From Paenibacillus spongiae (lineage in GTDB: Bacteria; Bacillota; Bacilli; Paenibacillales; Paenibacillaceae): a stretch of DNA of 64,000 bases. A program made the translations under genes and the position numbers. Position 1 is the first letter of the stretch. Each line of letters starts with the position of its first letter. Under the pieces are notes generated by a model. That model saw only the letters and a list, made by a program, of their open reading frames with translations, was not told the origin of the DNA and did no database searches. The stretch covers positions 5,350,501 to 5,414,500 of the forward strand of contig NZ_CP091430.1 in NCBI RefSeq assembly GCF_024734895.1. The letters are read 5' to 3'. Positions 1 through 9,075 of this stretch are shown here, piece by piece.

Positions 1-944
1 CTCGACCGCTGCATCGTATTGATGACGTTTCCAATTTGCTGCAGAGGGCCTACCATCATTCGGACATACAATGTAAGCGCTACAAATTGTCCGATCGACA
101 GCTGCCCCTGTATCGCCAAATAACCGCCGAAAGCCAACGTGACGATAACGGATATCGCGCCAAGAAAAGGGATGATGGCCTGAAACAATGAGGATATCCG
201 TACTAAGCTGAGCTGGTTGTCGCGAATCCGGTCCACCGTTTCGCCGAACCGCCGCCTCATGATCGGCTCTACGGCGAACTTCTTCGTAACCCGGATCCCG
301 CCGAACTGTTCCTCCGCCGATTCGGTCATCTGTCCGAGCGACTCTTGGACGGTACGCGACCGCTGCTTGATGACCGGTCCGATTCGAATAACGATGAATG
401 GGATTGCAATCAGCGGCAGCATGCAGACGGCAATCAACAAGGGTGGAATGGAGCTGATCAGCATCATGACGAGCGAGGATATAATGAGCATCGTAGCATT
501 GGCGGTCTGGTTCACGCCGGCCGAGATCGATTCCCGGACAGCCGTGACGTCGTTCATCACGTAACTGAGCAGCTTGCCTACGCCATGCTTGGAATAATAG
601 CTCTCCCCCAGTGTGGTAAAATGATCGAACAGCCGGTTCCGGGTGTAATATTCGAACCTTCTGCCAAGACGCATGATCAGATACTGGCCAACTCCGGCAA
701 GCAGTCCGAAGCCTATTCCGACACCAAGCAGCAGCAGACTGTAATCAACTATCAGTCCTTTCGTCAATTGTTCCAGCTGAAGCTGGTCGGTAAAGCTGCC
801 GATCAGCCTCGGGTAATACGACTGAATCACGTTCGCTACCATCGTTGACCCGACGGCCAGCGCATAAAAATGCCAGTTTGCTCTTAAATAATCGACAAGC
901 AGTCTCTGTGACTTCAACGCGCAATCACTTCCCGTTTTTGACAT
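1..944 (-). CDS. ABC exporter, transmembrane domain (partial, 3' end outside window)
   Basis: The reading frame is open from an ATG at 944 down to the window edge, giving about 314 residues of a type-1 ABC exporter membrane domain (YheI/YheH or MsbA-like fusion of membrane and ATPase domains). Visible are several hydrophobic helices, the family-typical stretch FDHFTTLGESYYSKHG followed by GKLLSYVMNDVTAVRE, and TESAEEQFGGIRVTKKF. The ATPase domain would lie outside the window. ATG at 944 has a rather distant GGGAAAG; an in-frame TTG at 917 has a better placed GGAAG, so the true start may be 27 bases downstream. Substrate cannot be told; relatives usually act as heterodimers, so a partner gene may lie outside the window. 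Confidence 0.85.
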   Translation of the reverse strand, partial: MSKTGSDCALKSQRLLVDYLRANWHFYALAVGSTMVANVIQSYYPRLIGSFTDQLQLEQLTKGLIVDYSLLLLGVGIGFGLLAGVGQYLIMRLGRRFEYYTRNRLFDHFTTLGESYYSKHGVGKLLSYVMNDVTAVRESISAGVNQTANATMLIISSLVMMLISSIPPLLIAVCMLPLIAIPFIVIRIGPVIKQRSRTVQESLGQMTESAEEQFGGIRVTKKFAVEPIMRRRFGETVDRIRDNQLSLVRISSLFQAIIPFLGAISVIVTLAFGGYLAIQGQLSIGQFVALTLYVRMMVGPLQQIGNVINTMQRS

Positions 945-1024
945 TCAAGTATAAACAACTTTCCCGCCTGCAACGATATATTTCCATCTACTAACAGCTT
1001 AGCCCCAATAGAACGCATAAACAA

Positions 1025-1075
1025 CCCCTTAGAAGCGACATCGGATACCAGAAATTCCGCCGTCATTCTAAGGGG
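1025..1075 (-). terminator. possible terminator after CMD gene
   Basis: A perfect 10-bp inverted repeat (CCCCTTAGAA / TTCTAAGGGG) with a 31-base loop lies just downstream of the CMD stop codon; on the minus strand it is followed by a T-rich TTGTTTATG. The long loop makes it a weak call. Confidence 0.45.
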
Positions 1076-1094
1076 TACGCAGTAAATCGCCGTA

Positions 1095-1499
1095 TTATTC
1101 GCTCATAGAGCGTGAATGAATGACTTCCTGCATGACCTGAAGCGCATTCGTGACGGTCGGGAAACCGACGTAAGGGATGCACTGAATGGCGGCTTCGGTT
1201 ATTTCATCCGCAGTCAGCCCTGCATTCAATGCCGTATTCGTATGCAGCCGCAGCTGTGGCAGCGCGCCCTGCGTAATCAGCGTCGTTAAGGTCACCAGCG
1301 CCTTCTGCTTCTTGTCCAGAACGGGACGGGAGTAGAAATCGCCGAACAGGCCGATTAAGATTTCGGCGAAATCGGGATGGAGCTTCCGCATCTGCTCATA
1401 CGCCATCTGACCGTTTGCACCCATCATATCGTCCAATACTTCAAGCCCTTTACGGTGCCGGTGCGCCTGCATCCGGCTTTCTTCCTTCTCATGCTGCAT
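1095..1499 (-). CDS. carboxymuconolactone decarboxylase (CMD/AhpD-like) family protein
   Basis: 134 residues, the usual length for gamma-CMD proteins. The core reads KQKALVTLTTLITQGALPQL and then RLHTNTALNAGLTADEI, the helical PcaC-like pattern. No CxxC is present, so an AhpD-type thiol peroxidase role is unlikely. It begins 13 bases after the stop of the TPP-enzyme gene upstream and is probably cotranslated with it; an AGGAGG-like site lies in the gap. Members of the family decarboxylate or otherwise process small cyclic or keto acids, but the substrate cannot be assigned here. The pairing with an acetolactate-synthase-like enzyme suggests both act on the same keto acid route (inference). 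Confidence 0.85.
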   Translation of the reverse strand: MQHEKEESRMQAHRHRKGLEVLDDMMGANGQMAYEQMRKLHPDFAEILIGLFGDFYSRPVLDKKQKALVTLTTLITQGALPQLRLHTNTALNAGLTADEITEAAIQCIPYVGFPTVTNALQVMQEVIHSRSMSE

Positions 1500-1512
1500 G
1501 GATGATTCCTCC

Positions 1513-3141
1513 TTATCGTTTCATCGTTGGAGGCGTCTCCAGCGGGTCTACAATGATATCGATTACAGATGGATAAGAGCAGTTTAACGCTTCCTTCACC
1601 GCTTGGCGGATGTCCTCGGCCGTATAGCAGCGGTATCCGCGCGCGCCGAGCGCCTCTCCGAACATCGCGGCGTCAATCGGTTTCTTGTAGACGGCACCGA
1701 TCGCCTTTCCCAAATACTTGACCATCCCTTTCTCCACCATGTCCAGCCGCCCATTGTTAATTACCACGAAGATCAGCGGCGCATTATAATTGACGGCCGT
1801 AGAAATTTCGGTGCCGTGCATAAGCATGCAGCCGTCGCCGGTCAAGCATACGATCGGCAGCTCGGGCCTTGCCAGCTTCGCGCCTACCGCATATCCGATC
1901 GCATGGCCCATAGCACCGAACAGACTATCGAAGATGAAGGTGCCCGCTTCATAGATGGAATAATCACGAATCGCATAGAACGTATGGCTTCCGCAGTCTC
2001 CGAACAGGACCGTATCCCTCGGCAGCTCAGACTGCAGAGCTCGAATGGCATCGCCGGTTGCGATAAAAGGCCCCTTGGAATCGGAGGGAGCCACATAGGG
2101 AACGCGTACGGATAAAGGCGTCTGCTCCTGCCGCTGCTCATTCACCGGCCGGTTGAGCATTCCCCTTAAATTCGCCTTGATGTCGCCCAACACAGACAGA
2201 GTCGGGCAGGTGAAGGTTTTGCCGATGAACATCGGATCGTAATCGAACTGGATGACGGCGCCTGGCAGCATGGTCTTCATATTGAAGCCCGATAGCGTCA
2301 TATCGCTAAGCTTGGTGCCGAGCACCAGCATCAGATCGACGCCATCCTCCAGGTACTTGTCGGCATGCGGCGTTCCCCCGAGACCGAGCCCGCCCAGCGA
2401 GAGCCGATGACCGGTCGGGAACGTCCCCTTAGCGCTGGTGGTCGTCATGACCGGGATGTCCCACCGCTCGGCAACCTCCTGCAGCTCTGCATAAGCATGT
2501 GCGCTATGTACGCCTTTGCCGGCGAGAATGACCGGCCGCTCCGCCGCTTCGATCGCTTGGACGACTTCCTCCAAATTATTCGACCACATCAGCGGGGCTT
2601 GCGGTATATCGATATCGAATGAAGGAATGCGTTCCATGAATACATCGAACGGTATGGACAAGTGCACTGGCCCCCTCACGCCGATAAAGGCGCTGTCCAG
2701 CGCATGCCTCAAATAGATTTCCAGCAGCTCCGCTCTCTCCAGCCGCATGCTGAATTTGGTAACGGGCTCAAGCACTTTTACAATATCCGTCCCGAAGGCC
2801 GATGCATCCTGACCCAGCCCGACTCCCGTCCCTGCCATGGTTGGATGACCCGTAATAATGAGAATCGGCAGGTTGGAAGCTTTCGCCTGCGCAGCCGCGG
2901 TTACAAGATTCGTTCCTCCCGGACCGGATGTGCCGAGACACACCCCCAGCGTCTTTCTCCCCCAGGCGTAGCCGGCGGCTTCGAATCCGGCTGCCCCTTC
3001 GTGGCCGCTCAGTACAAATTCAATGCCCAACTGATCGGCTGCCTGGATGATCGGCAGAATTGCTTTTCCGGGAACGCCGAACATATGGGATACATTCCAT
3101 TTCTTAAAATGCTTAGCCAGCAAGGCTGCGACACTCTCCAC
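1513..3141 (-). CDS. thiamine pyrophosphate-dependent enzyme, acetolactate synthase-like
   Basis: 542 residues with the three-domain layout of the POX/ALS family: N-terminal PYR domain with the catalytic glutamate in SGHEGAAGFEA (Glu48), a central domain from about 190, and a C-terminal PP domain with the TPP motif GDGCMLMHGTE near 435 ending in VVINN. The start is GTG with AGAGAGGAG upstream. Known family reactions are decarboxylation of a keto acid followed by carboligation or protonation. It is shorter than biosynthetic IlvB and has no small-subunit gene next to it, so a catabolic or acetoin-type role or another keto acid decarboxylase is as likely as branched-chain synthesis. It lies 65 bases behind the GGDEF-EAL gene and 13 bases before the CMD gene, all on the same strand. 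Confidence 0.85.
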   Translation of the reverse strand: MESVAALLAKHFKKWNVSHMFGVPGKAILPIIQAADQLGIEFVLSGHEGAAGFEAAGYAWGRKTLGVCLGTSGPGGTNLVTAAAQAKASNLPILIITGHPTMAGTGVGLGQDASAFGTDIVKVLEPVTKFSMRLERAELLEIYLRHALDSAFIGVRGPVHLSIPFDVFMERIPSFDIDIPQAPLMWSNNLEEVVQAIEAAERPVILAGKGVHSAHAYAELQEVAERWDIPVMTTTSAKGTFPTGHRLSLGGLGLGGTPHADKYLEDGVDLMLVLGTKLSDMTLSGFNMKTMLPGAVIQFDYDPMFIGKTFTCPTLSVLGDIKANLRGMLNRPVNEQRQEQTPLSVRVPYVAPSDSKGPFIATGDAIRALQSELPRDTVLFGDCGSHTFYAIRDYSIYEAGTFIFDSLFGAMGHAIGYAVGAKLARPELPIVCLTGDGCMLMHGTEISTAVNYNAPLIFVVINNGRLDMVEKGMVKYLGKAIGAVYKKPIDAAMFGEALGARGYRCYTAEDIRQAVKEALNCSYPSVIDIIVDPLETPPTMKR

Positions 3142-3206
3142 GGGGACAACTCCTCTCTGTTTTTAAGAATCGCATCGTGAAAAAAACATGCCGTATGACC
3201 AACCTG

Positions 3207-5417
3207 TCAGAACAGCAATACCACTTCCTCGGGCGGCAACGGTTTGCTGAAATAGAAGCCCTGCACTTCATCGCATTGATGCGCCTGTAAAAACTCGAAT
3301 TGCTCTTTGCTTTCGACCCCTTCCGCAATGACGAGCAATCCGAGACGATGCGCCATTAAGATGATCGATCCGACGATATCCGCATCGTTGCTGTCCGTCA
3401 TGATATCGCGTACGAACGACTGATCGATTTTTAACCGGTGCAGCCCGAACCGTTTGAGATGATTAAGCGAGCTGTAGCCCGTCCCGAAGTCGTCCATGGC
3501 GATCTGAACGCCAAGCTCGCGAAGCTGCTTCAAGGTCTCGACGGTCTTGGCCACATCCATCGTCATCGTCTCCGTGATTTCCAGCTCCAAGTACTTCGGA
3601 TCCAGCTTCGTTTCCGACAGGATGTTATTAATCGCATCGATCATATCATTCTTCATGAATTGAACGGCCGATAGATTAATAGAGACGCGGACCGGCGGAT
3701 ACCCTTCGTCCTGCCAGGCTTTGTTCTGGCGGCAGGCTTCCTTAAGCACCCATTCGCCCAGAGGGAGAATGAGTCCCGTCTCCTCGGCAACGGGGATAAA
3801 CCGGCTTGGCGGTATAGCGCCCATCGTCGGACTGTTCCATCGAAGCAATGCTTCAATGCCGATAAGCTTTCCGGTCTTTATTTGAATCTGAGGCTGATAA
3901 TGAAGCGTGAACTGATCCGACTCAAGCGCCTTGCGCATCGCCGTCTCCAGCGCAAGCTGCTCGTTCGTCAAATTCCGCATATGCGGATGGAATACGGTAA
4001 TCTTGTTCTTGCCGCTCGATTTGGCCTGGTACATCGCGCTGTCCGCATGAATCATCAGCGTTTCGATATCTTCCCCATGGGCCGGGTAGACCGCAATTCC
4101 CAGGCTGGCCGACACGTGGAAGTCGCTCCCGCCTACGATGAACGGCTTGTCGAACGACTTCAGAATGCCATCTGCGATACCCAGCATCTCTTCCTCGTCC
4201 TTCAATCCCTTAAGCAAGAACATAAACTCGTCGCCGCCCATTCGTGCGACGACATCTTGATCCGGAATCGAAGATTTCAGCCTTGCCGCCACCTGCTTCA
4301 GCAGACGGTCGCCTTCCGTATGCCCCAGCGAGTCATTCACGACCTTGAAGCGGTCCATATCCAGAAAAACAATCGCCAGCTGATCATTAGACGCCCGCCC
4401 GCTGTGGCCCATCTCGGCTTGTGCCGCATGGATGAACATTCGCCTGTTCGGCAGCGATGTCAGCTCGTCATGATACGCCATATAGTTGATTTTCGCTTCC
4501 GCTTCGTATCGCTCGGTTATATCCCGGAATTGGCCGAAGGCGCCGATGACACAGCCGCTCTCGTCTACGATGGGGTTGGCATCGAACAAGCCCACAAGAT
4601 TGTAATCCTCGAGGCGAACTTCCACATCTTCATAACGCATGCCCGAGCGAAGAACTTCTTGAAAGTAATGACCCAGATAGGGGAGGCGGTACGCAGAATG
4701 GCCGATCAATTCCAAGCGGCTAAGACCGAAATTCGTGGCAGCGGGACCGTTCAGCTCCGTAATGATCCCGTCCATGTCCGTCAGGATGGCGGCATTCTTC
4801 TTCGTTTCCATGATGATTTGATTGAAGATGTGGAGCCGCTTATTCTGTCTCCTTAGCATGAGCTCGCGTTCTATCGAATCCACCGTCGTCTGCAGCATGC
4901 AGATGAACAGCGGATTATGCTGGTGCACCGTGGTCATGATGGCGATCGATCCGATAATCCGCTCATCTTCGGAATACTTGAACGGAACGGAATAACAGGA
5001 TGATCCGTGAAAAATATCGTGATAATGATCCTCGCCGATCAGTTGAATCGGGGACCGGTGACGCAGCGACAAGCTGACGACATTCGTCCCTGTAATCTCT
5101 TCCGAAAACCCTACGCCGACCTTGAAACCGACCTCGTCCATCATGCTCTTGATGTTCTCGTCACCGGCGATCTGCAGGATGGTCGCATCGCGGTCGCATA
5201 CCGCTACCAGCAGAGGCATATGTTCGGGTATGGATTCCAACAGCTTGTCCATGAAATATTGTGTAACGGCCAGTATTTCCTCGTACTTGGCCAGCTTGGA
5301 TTGCAGCTCCTCGGAGGAGAATTGATTAAACATAGGCATGACATCCGCTTGTATATTATTTTTTTTACACAGTTCATGTGACTCGGTTATATAGCTGGGT
5401 TTTTCTTTTGATGTCAT
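3207..5417 (-). CDS. GAF-PAS-GGDEF-EAL c-di-GMP turnover protein
   Basis: 736 residues from an ATG with GAGGAG eight bases upstream. The order is an N-terminal GAF domain (about 50-190) resembling that of the sigma-54 activator AcoR (VGVGFSEEITGTNVVSLSL ... GSSCYSVPF ... GSIAIMTT), a PAS domain (about 200-320, ending FGQFRDITER), GGDEF (DELTSLPNRR, RMGGDEFMFLL) and EAL (LIGIEALLRW, DDFGTGYSSL, AEGVES). Both catalytic signatures are intact, so the protein could both make and break c-di-GMP. No membrane segment is seen, so it should be cytosolic. AcoR-type GAF domains sense small metabolites; the metabolite enzymes directly downstream make their product a reasonable guess as the input (inference). 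Confidence 0.93.
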   Translation of the reverse strand: MTSKEKPSYITESHELCKKNNIQADVMPMFNQFSSEELQSKLAKYEEILAVTQYFMDKLLESIPEHMPLLVAVCDRDATILQIAGDENIKSMMDEVGFKVGVGFSEEITGTNVVSLSLRHRSPIQLIGEDHYHDIFHGSSCYSVPFKYSEDERIIGSIAIMTTVHQHNPLFICMLQTTVDSIERELMLRRQNKRLHIFNQIIMETKKNAAILTDMDGIITELNGPAATNFGLSRLELIGHSAYRLPYLGHYFQEVLRSGMRYEDVEVRLEDYNLVGLFDANPIVDESGCVIGAFGQFRDITERYEAEAKINYMAYHDELTSLPNRRMFIHAAQAEMGHSGRASNDQLAIVFLDMDRFKVVNDSLGHTEGDRLLKQVAARLKSSIPDQDVVARMGGDEFMFLLKGLKDEEEMLGIADGILKSFDKPFIVGGSDFHVSASLGIAVYPAHGEDIETLMIHADSAMYQAKSSGKNKITVFHPHMRNLTNEQLALETAMRKALESDQFTLHYQPQIQIKTGKLIGIEALLRWNSPTMGAIPPSRFIPVAEETGLILPLGEWVLKEACRQNKAWQDEGYPPVRVSINLSAVQFMKNDMIDAINNILSETKLDPKYLELEITETMTMDVAKTVETLKQLRELGVQIAMDDFGTGYSSLNHLKRFGLHRLKIDQSFVRDIMTDSNDADIVGSIILMAHRLGLLVIAEGVESKEQFEFLQAHQCDEVQGFYFSKPLPPEEVVLLF

Positions 5418-5664
5418 ACCGGCGTCTCCTCGCTTTCCCTCTATAAGCCTTATTCCCGGCCTTCCCACAATAAACAGGGAATAAACTGTGTTTGTATCAT
5501 TATAAAATTAATCCGTCAATTATTAAACCGAATTACCACAAATTTCTTTCATTTATATTACAATGGTTCAGTTTATTATAATCGCTGCTTTATGAATTAG
5601 CTCGTAAAAATTTTACAAATCATCACTCACACAAAGTTTCCCGGTCCGCTGCAATTGAATAAGA

Positions 5665-5687
5665 CCTCTGACAATAAATGTCAAAGG
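5665..5687 (-). terminator. likely terminator of the aldose epimerase gene
   Basis: Minus-strand hairpin CCTTTGACA / TGTCAGAGG with one mismatch and a short loop, followed by TCTTATTC, 28 bases after the epimerase stop codon. The rest of the roughly 300-base gap (5418-5714) is AT-rich and should hold the promoter of the GGDEF-EAL gene. Confidence 0.6.
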
Positions 5688-5714
5688 CCGAATAGATACG
5701 ATACGTGACTAACC

Positions 5715-6707
5715 TTACTTTACATAGAAGCGGGCCGTCTCCTCCCAGATCTCGCCCGGCGCCAAGCTGAACAATCCAGCTTCCTCAGCCGGTTGAGCTG
5801 TATTCGGAGCATTGACCAGATTGATTTGCGGTTCCGGACAGAAGAAGCCCTCAGTCGCAAAATTGTTCCAGATCATCCACTGCTTGTAGGAGGTTCCCAC
5901 GTCATAAACGAGCGTAATGCCCAGCTCGGTATCGGTCAGCTCCATCCGGTTCCGGCCGTTCTGGGTGACAGCTGTGTAATGATTATCCATCTCTTCAAAG
6001 AACGGATAAACCCCTTCTCCCCGAAGCAGCTCTTCCTCCGCTTTAAGAGGCTGATGCTTGCCCGTAGGCAGCATGCGCTCGCTCATCTCCCAGCGCTGCC
6101 CGATCGTCAGCTTGACGCGGTAATCCTTCGCCGATCCGTTCGGTGCAAACGGCGCGTTAACCGAAGTATGGAAGGCCAGCAGACATGGCATCTCGTCCTG
6201 CCCGTTATTCCGGACGAATACGCGCTGGGACAGGCCGTCGGCGCTTAGCGTATAAGTCAGCCTTAGGGTAAAAAGATGCGGTAAATAAGCGTAAACGGCG
6301 TGCTCTTCATTCACGGTCAGTGAAACGGTTACATAGCTGCCGGTATTCGTATGGCCAAACTCTTCCACTTTCCACGGCGTATCGGACACGAATCCATGAA
6401 GGTGGTTTCCCCTGTCCGGCTCGTTCACCGGGAATTGATACGTCTTTCCTTTCCACGGAAATTTCCCGTCTTCATAGCGGTTAGGCGGGAACAGCACCGG
6501 AATGCCATGAATAATCGGTCTGGCTTTGAAGGAAGGCATTTCCTCTTCCGTTGGCTCATGCAGAAAACGATAGCCATTCTCCACGTCGCGGAATGCGATA
6601 AGATTGCCGCCAATTTCAGGCAAAATAGCCGCTTCATAGGAACCTGCCGTCAGCCAAATGGCCTTTTCACCCTGATATGTACCTTCATAAGCAGAAAATT
6701 GTCTCAC
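5715..6707 (-). CDS. aldose 1-epimerase family protein
   Basis: About 330 residues with the galactose mutarotase fold signatures: an early GGNLIAF, the substrate-loop PVLFPPNRYEDGKF, NHLHGFVSDTPW with the conserved His, and LAFHTSVNAPF with the catalytic His region. The start is taken as GTG at 6707 because AGTAGGAG sits eight bases upstream; the ATG at 6728 has no ribosome site. It is a cytosolic protein without signal peptide. Such proteins interconvert alpha and beta anomers of aldoses before catabolism; the exact sugar is unknown. It stands alone, divergent from the GDPD-like gene. Confidence 0.88.
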   Translation of the reverse strand: MRQFSAYEGTYQGEKAIWLTAGSYEAAILPEIGGNLIAFRDVENGYRFLHEPTEEEMPSFKARPIIHGIPVLFPPNRYEDGKFPWKGKTYQFPVNEPDRGNHLHGFVSDTPWKVEEFGHTNTGSYVTVSLTVNEEHAVYAYLPHLFTLRLTYTLSADGLSQRVFVRNNGQDEMPCLLAFHTSVNAPFAPNGSAKDYRVKLTIGQRWEMSERMLPTGKHQPLKAEEELLRGEGVYPFFEEMDNHYTAVTQNGRNRMELTDTELGITLVYDVGTSYKQWMIWNNFATEGFFCPEPQINLVNAPNTAQPAEEAGLFSLAPGEIWEETARFYVK

Positions 6708-6833
6708 TTTGTCATCTCCTACTTCCATTTTTTCATACTATTAGATTATCATATAAAGAGGACAATAGAGAAGATAGCTTCGTTTGCCTATACAGGTTTT
6801 TTTAGAAGCAATACGCGATGCCGGAGGAACCTT

Positions 6834-7760
6834 ATGTTTTTGAAATTGTTAATTTCCGTGTCCTTGCTGTTCACGCTAACCCTGGATCCGACAGATGGCG
6901 ACCCTGCGCCCGAATGGACGAATTATGAGCTCGTGGCACACGGACTCGGAGAAATCGATTCCTATACGTATACGAATACGCTGGAGGCTTTCGAGCTGAA
7001 TTACGGGAAGGGACACCGCTTGTTCGAGGTCGACCTGCAGCTGACGTCCGACAACTATTTAATATCCCGCCATGATTGGGAGCCCTATCTGTACAAGCGG
7101 TTCGAGCAAGAGGCGCCGCCCGAAGGCTTGGAGGGCAAGCCGTTGACGCGCGAGGCGATCAAATCGCTCAAGGTGCATAAGTCGTACCAGATTCTCGATT
7201 TCGAAGAACTGTTAGGGCTATTGAAGAAATATCCAGACGTCTATTTTATTACCGACACGAAAGACATGGATTCGAAGCTTGTCGAGAAGCAGTTCCAAGC
7301 GATGATAACGGCAGCCGGCGAGGATCTCTCCCTGCTGCAGAGGGTGATTCCCCAGGTTTACAACCAAAACATGTATCATCAGGTAGACGCGATGTTCCAG
7401 TTCCCTTCGTATATTTATACGCTGTATATGTCACCGGACACTCAGAAGCAGGTGCTCTCCTTCGTGAAGGACAACTCCCGCATCGATGCGGTAACGATGC
7501 CGGAGACGCTTGCGAAGTCTTATTTTTTGAAGCAGTTGAAACGGGCCGGCGTCAAAACCTATGTCCATACGATTAACGATACGAACAAGATGCATGATTA
7601 TTTACGCCAAGGCACTTATGGATTTTATACCGATTCGATTACGTATGACGAATTTGAGACGGTTCGCATTGAACCGGCCAAGAGCTTGAACGTATGGCAG
7701 GCAGCCTTGAAAAATATTTTCCTTCTGCCGATCGTACGCCCGATTATGGATTTACTGTAA
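6834..7760 (+). CDS. glycerophosphodiester phosphodiesterase-like secreted protein
   Basis: 308 residues beginning at ATG with CCGGAGGAA upstream. A hydrophobic N-terminus (MFLKLLISVSLLFTLTL) suggests a signal peptide or anchor. The PLC-like TIM-barrel signatures are VAHGLGEIDSYTYTNTLEAF, then FEVDLQLTSDNYLISRHDW with the metal-binding Glu/Asp and second His, and YFITDTKDMDSK. The usual HRG..PENT of glycerophosphodiesterases is replaced by HGLG...YTNT, so it belongs to a divergent branch, like surface PI-PLC/GDPD domain proteins. Expected role: hydrolysis of phosphodiesters such as deacylated lipids or teichoic acid at the cell surface (inference). Confidence 0.82.
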   Translation: MFLKLLISVSLLFTLTLDPTDGDPAPEWTNYELVAHGLGEIDSYTYTNTLEAFELNYGKGHRLFEVDLQLTSDNYLISRHDWEPYLYKRFEQEAPPEGLEGKPLTREAIKSLKVHKSYQILDFEELLGLLKKYPDVYFITDTKDMDSKLVEKQFQAMITAAGEDLSLLQRVIPQVYNQNMYHQVDAMFQFPSYIYTLYMSPDTQKQVLSFVKDNSRIDAVTMPETLAKSYFLKQLKRAGVKTYVHTINDTNKMHDYLRQGTYGFYTDSITYDEFETVRIEPAKSLNVWQAALKNIFLLPIVRPIMDLL

Positions 7761-7781
7761 CGAGCGGTGTCATATGAAGCG

Positions 7782-7826
7782 AAAAGAGCGCGGACACAAG
7801 CACATGCGAGCGGTCCACGCTCTTTT
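7782..7826. terminator. bidirectional terminator between convergent genes
   Basis: The arms AAAAGAGCGCGGA and TCCACGCTCTTTT form a stem with A-rich and T-rich flanks, so the hairpin can serve both the GDPD-like gene and the convergent dehydrogenase gene. Confidence 0.85.
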
Positions 7827-7836
7827 CTTATCGTGC

Positions 7837-8853
7837 TTACAGCATCACTTTCCGGCCTGTTCTGGCGCTTTCCACAGCACCGAATACCATTGCGACGCTT
7901 TGGATGTTGTCCGTGCAATCGGTCTCTGCCGGTCTTCCCGATTCAAGCGCGGCAAACATTTCGTCCAGACAGCCGTAATGCCCTTCCCGTCCATCCCAGA
8001 CATCGGTCACCTTCATCTTCTTCATCGCGCGAATAAACTCCGGCGTCTTGCTGTCATCCACAACCTCGCATATCGGCTCGTTAGCCCCATCCCACATGAC
8101 CGAGCCTTGGCTGCCATTGATGCGCCAATCCGCTTCCCACGTTGTATTCAGTCCTTCCGCACACCAGGAACCCCTGTACGTAAATACGGAGCCGTCGCTC
8201 ATTTCGAAGATGCAGACAGCGGATGCATTCCCTTTGTACCAGGACCCCGGGGGATTAAACTCGTGGCAATAGACCGATACCGGATCGGCGCCGCTGATGA
8301 ACCGGGCTTGATCGAAGGTATGGATCGCCATATCGACGATGAGCGGGCTATCCATGATGTCGCGAAACCCGCCGAAATGAGCGCCTATGAAAAAATCGGC
8401 ATGTACCGAGCCGATCGTTCCGATCGTTCCGGAAGCCAGAAAGTCGCGAAGCGGGCGAATCCGTTTCAAATAACGGCGATTCTGCATTACCGAATATCGC
8501 TTGCCGCTCTGCTCTGCCGTTCTGACGATCTCCCGGGCATCCTGAAGCGATTCCGCCATCGGCTTCTCGCCGAATACATTGCAGCCGGCTTCCAGCGCGG
8601 TCGTTACGATTTGCTTATGGCTGGCCGGAACGGTCACGTCGAACACAAGGTTGGCATTCGTCTCTTCAATCGCTTTCTGCAGCTCCGTAAACGTAGGGAC
8701 CTGCAGTCCCCTTCTTTCGGCCATTGCTATGGCGCTTTCCTCGAATATATCGACAAGTCCAACGATCTCTGCATTTTCCCGCTGCGCTGCGTAGTCTAGC
8801 CAGACGTTCGACATCGACCCGCAGCCGGCAACGATGATGCGATGTTTATTCAT
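7837..8853 (-). CDS. Gfo/Idh/MocA family dehydrogenase (copy 1)
   Basis: 338 residues from the ATG at 8853, which has GAAGGGAG seven bases upstream; longer in-frame starts lack a site. The N-terminal Rossmann fold reads RIIVAGCGSMSN, the family signature GEKPMAES (Glu-Lys-Pro) carries the catalytic-type lysine, and a C-terminal alpha/beta domain starts near 130 with HADFFIGAHFGGFRDIMDSPLIVDMAIHTFDQ containing the His-Asp region. These enzymes oxidise or reduce sugars, inositols or their glycosides with NAD(P). It is divergent from an AraC regulator at 9076, which probably controls it. Confidence 0.9.
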   Translation of the reverse strand: MNKHRIIVAGCGSMSNVWLDYAAQRENAEIVGLVDIFEESAIAMAERRGLQVPTFTELQKAIEETNANLVFDVTVPASHKQIVTTALEAGCNVFGEKPMAESLQDAREIVRTAEQSGKRYSVMQNRRYLKRIRPLRDFLASGTIGTIGSVHADFFIGAHFGGFRDIMDSPLIVDMAIHTFDQARFISGADPVSVYCHEFNPPGSWYKGNASAVCIFEMSDGSVFTYRGSWCAEGLNTTWEADWRINGSQGSVMWDGANEPICEVVDDSKTPEFIRAMKKMKVTDVWDGREGHYGCLDEMFAALESGRPAETDCTDNIQSVAMVFGAVESARTGRKVML

Positions 8854-9075
8854 ATGCATGCTCCCTTCCATTCTAAGCCCGGCTGGAACATGCCCGATTA
8901 GGCATGAAGCACCTGCCGAGCTATTCACTCTATCGTATAAAACAGGTAACATGTATACTAGAATCAAAATTACGACTTATTCATACAATCTTACGATTCA
9001 GATCCTATGTTTACGTTTACTAACGTACAATCAGGAATAACCGCGATAGAATTGTATGATACGAAAGGACAAGAG

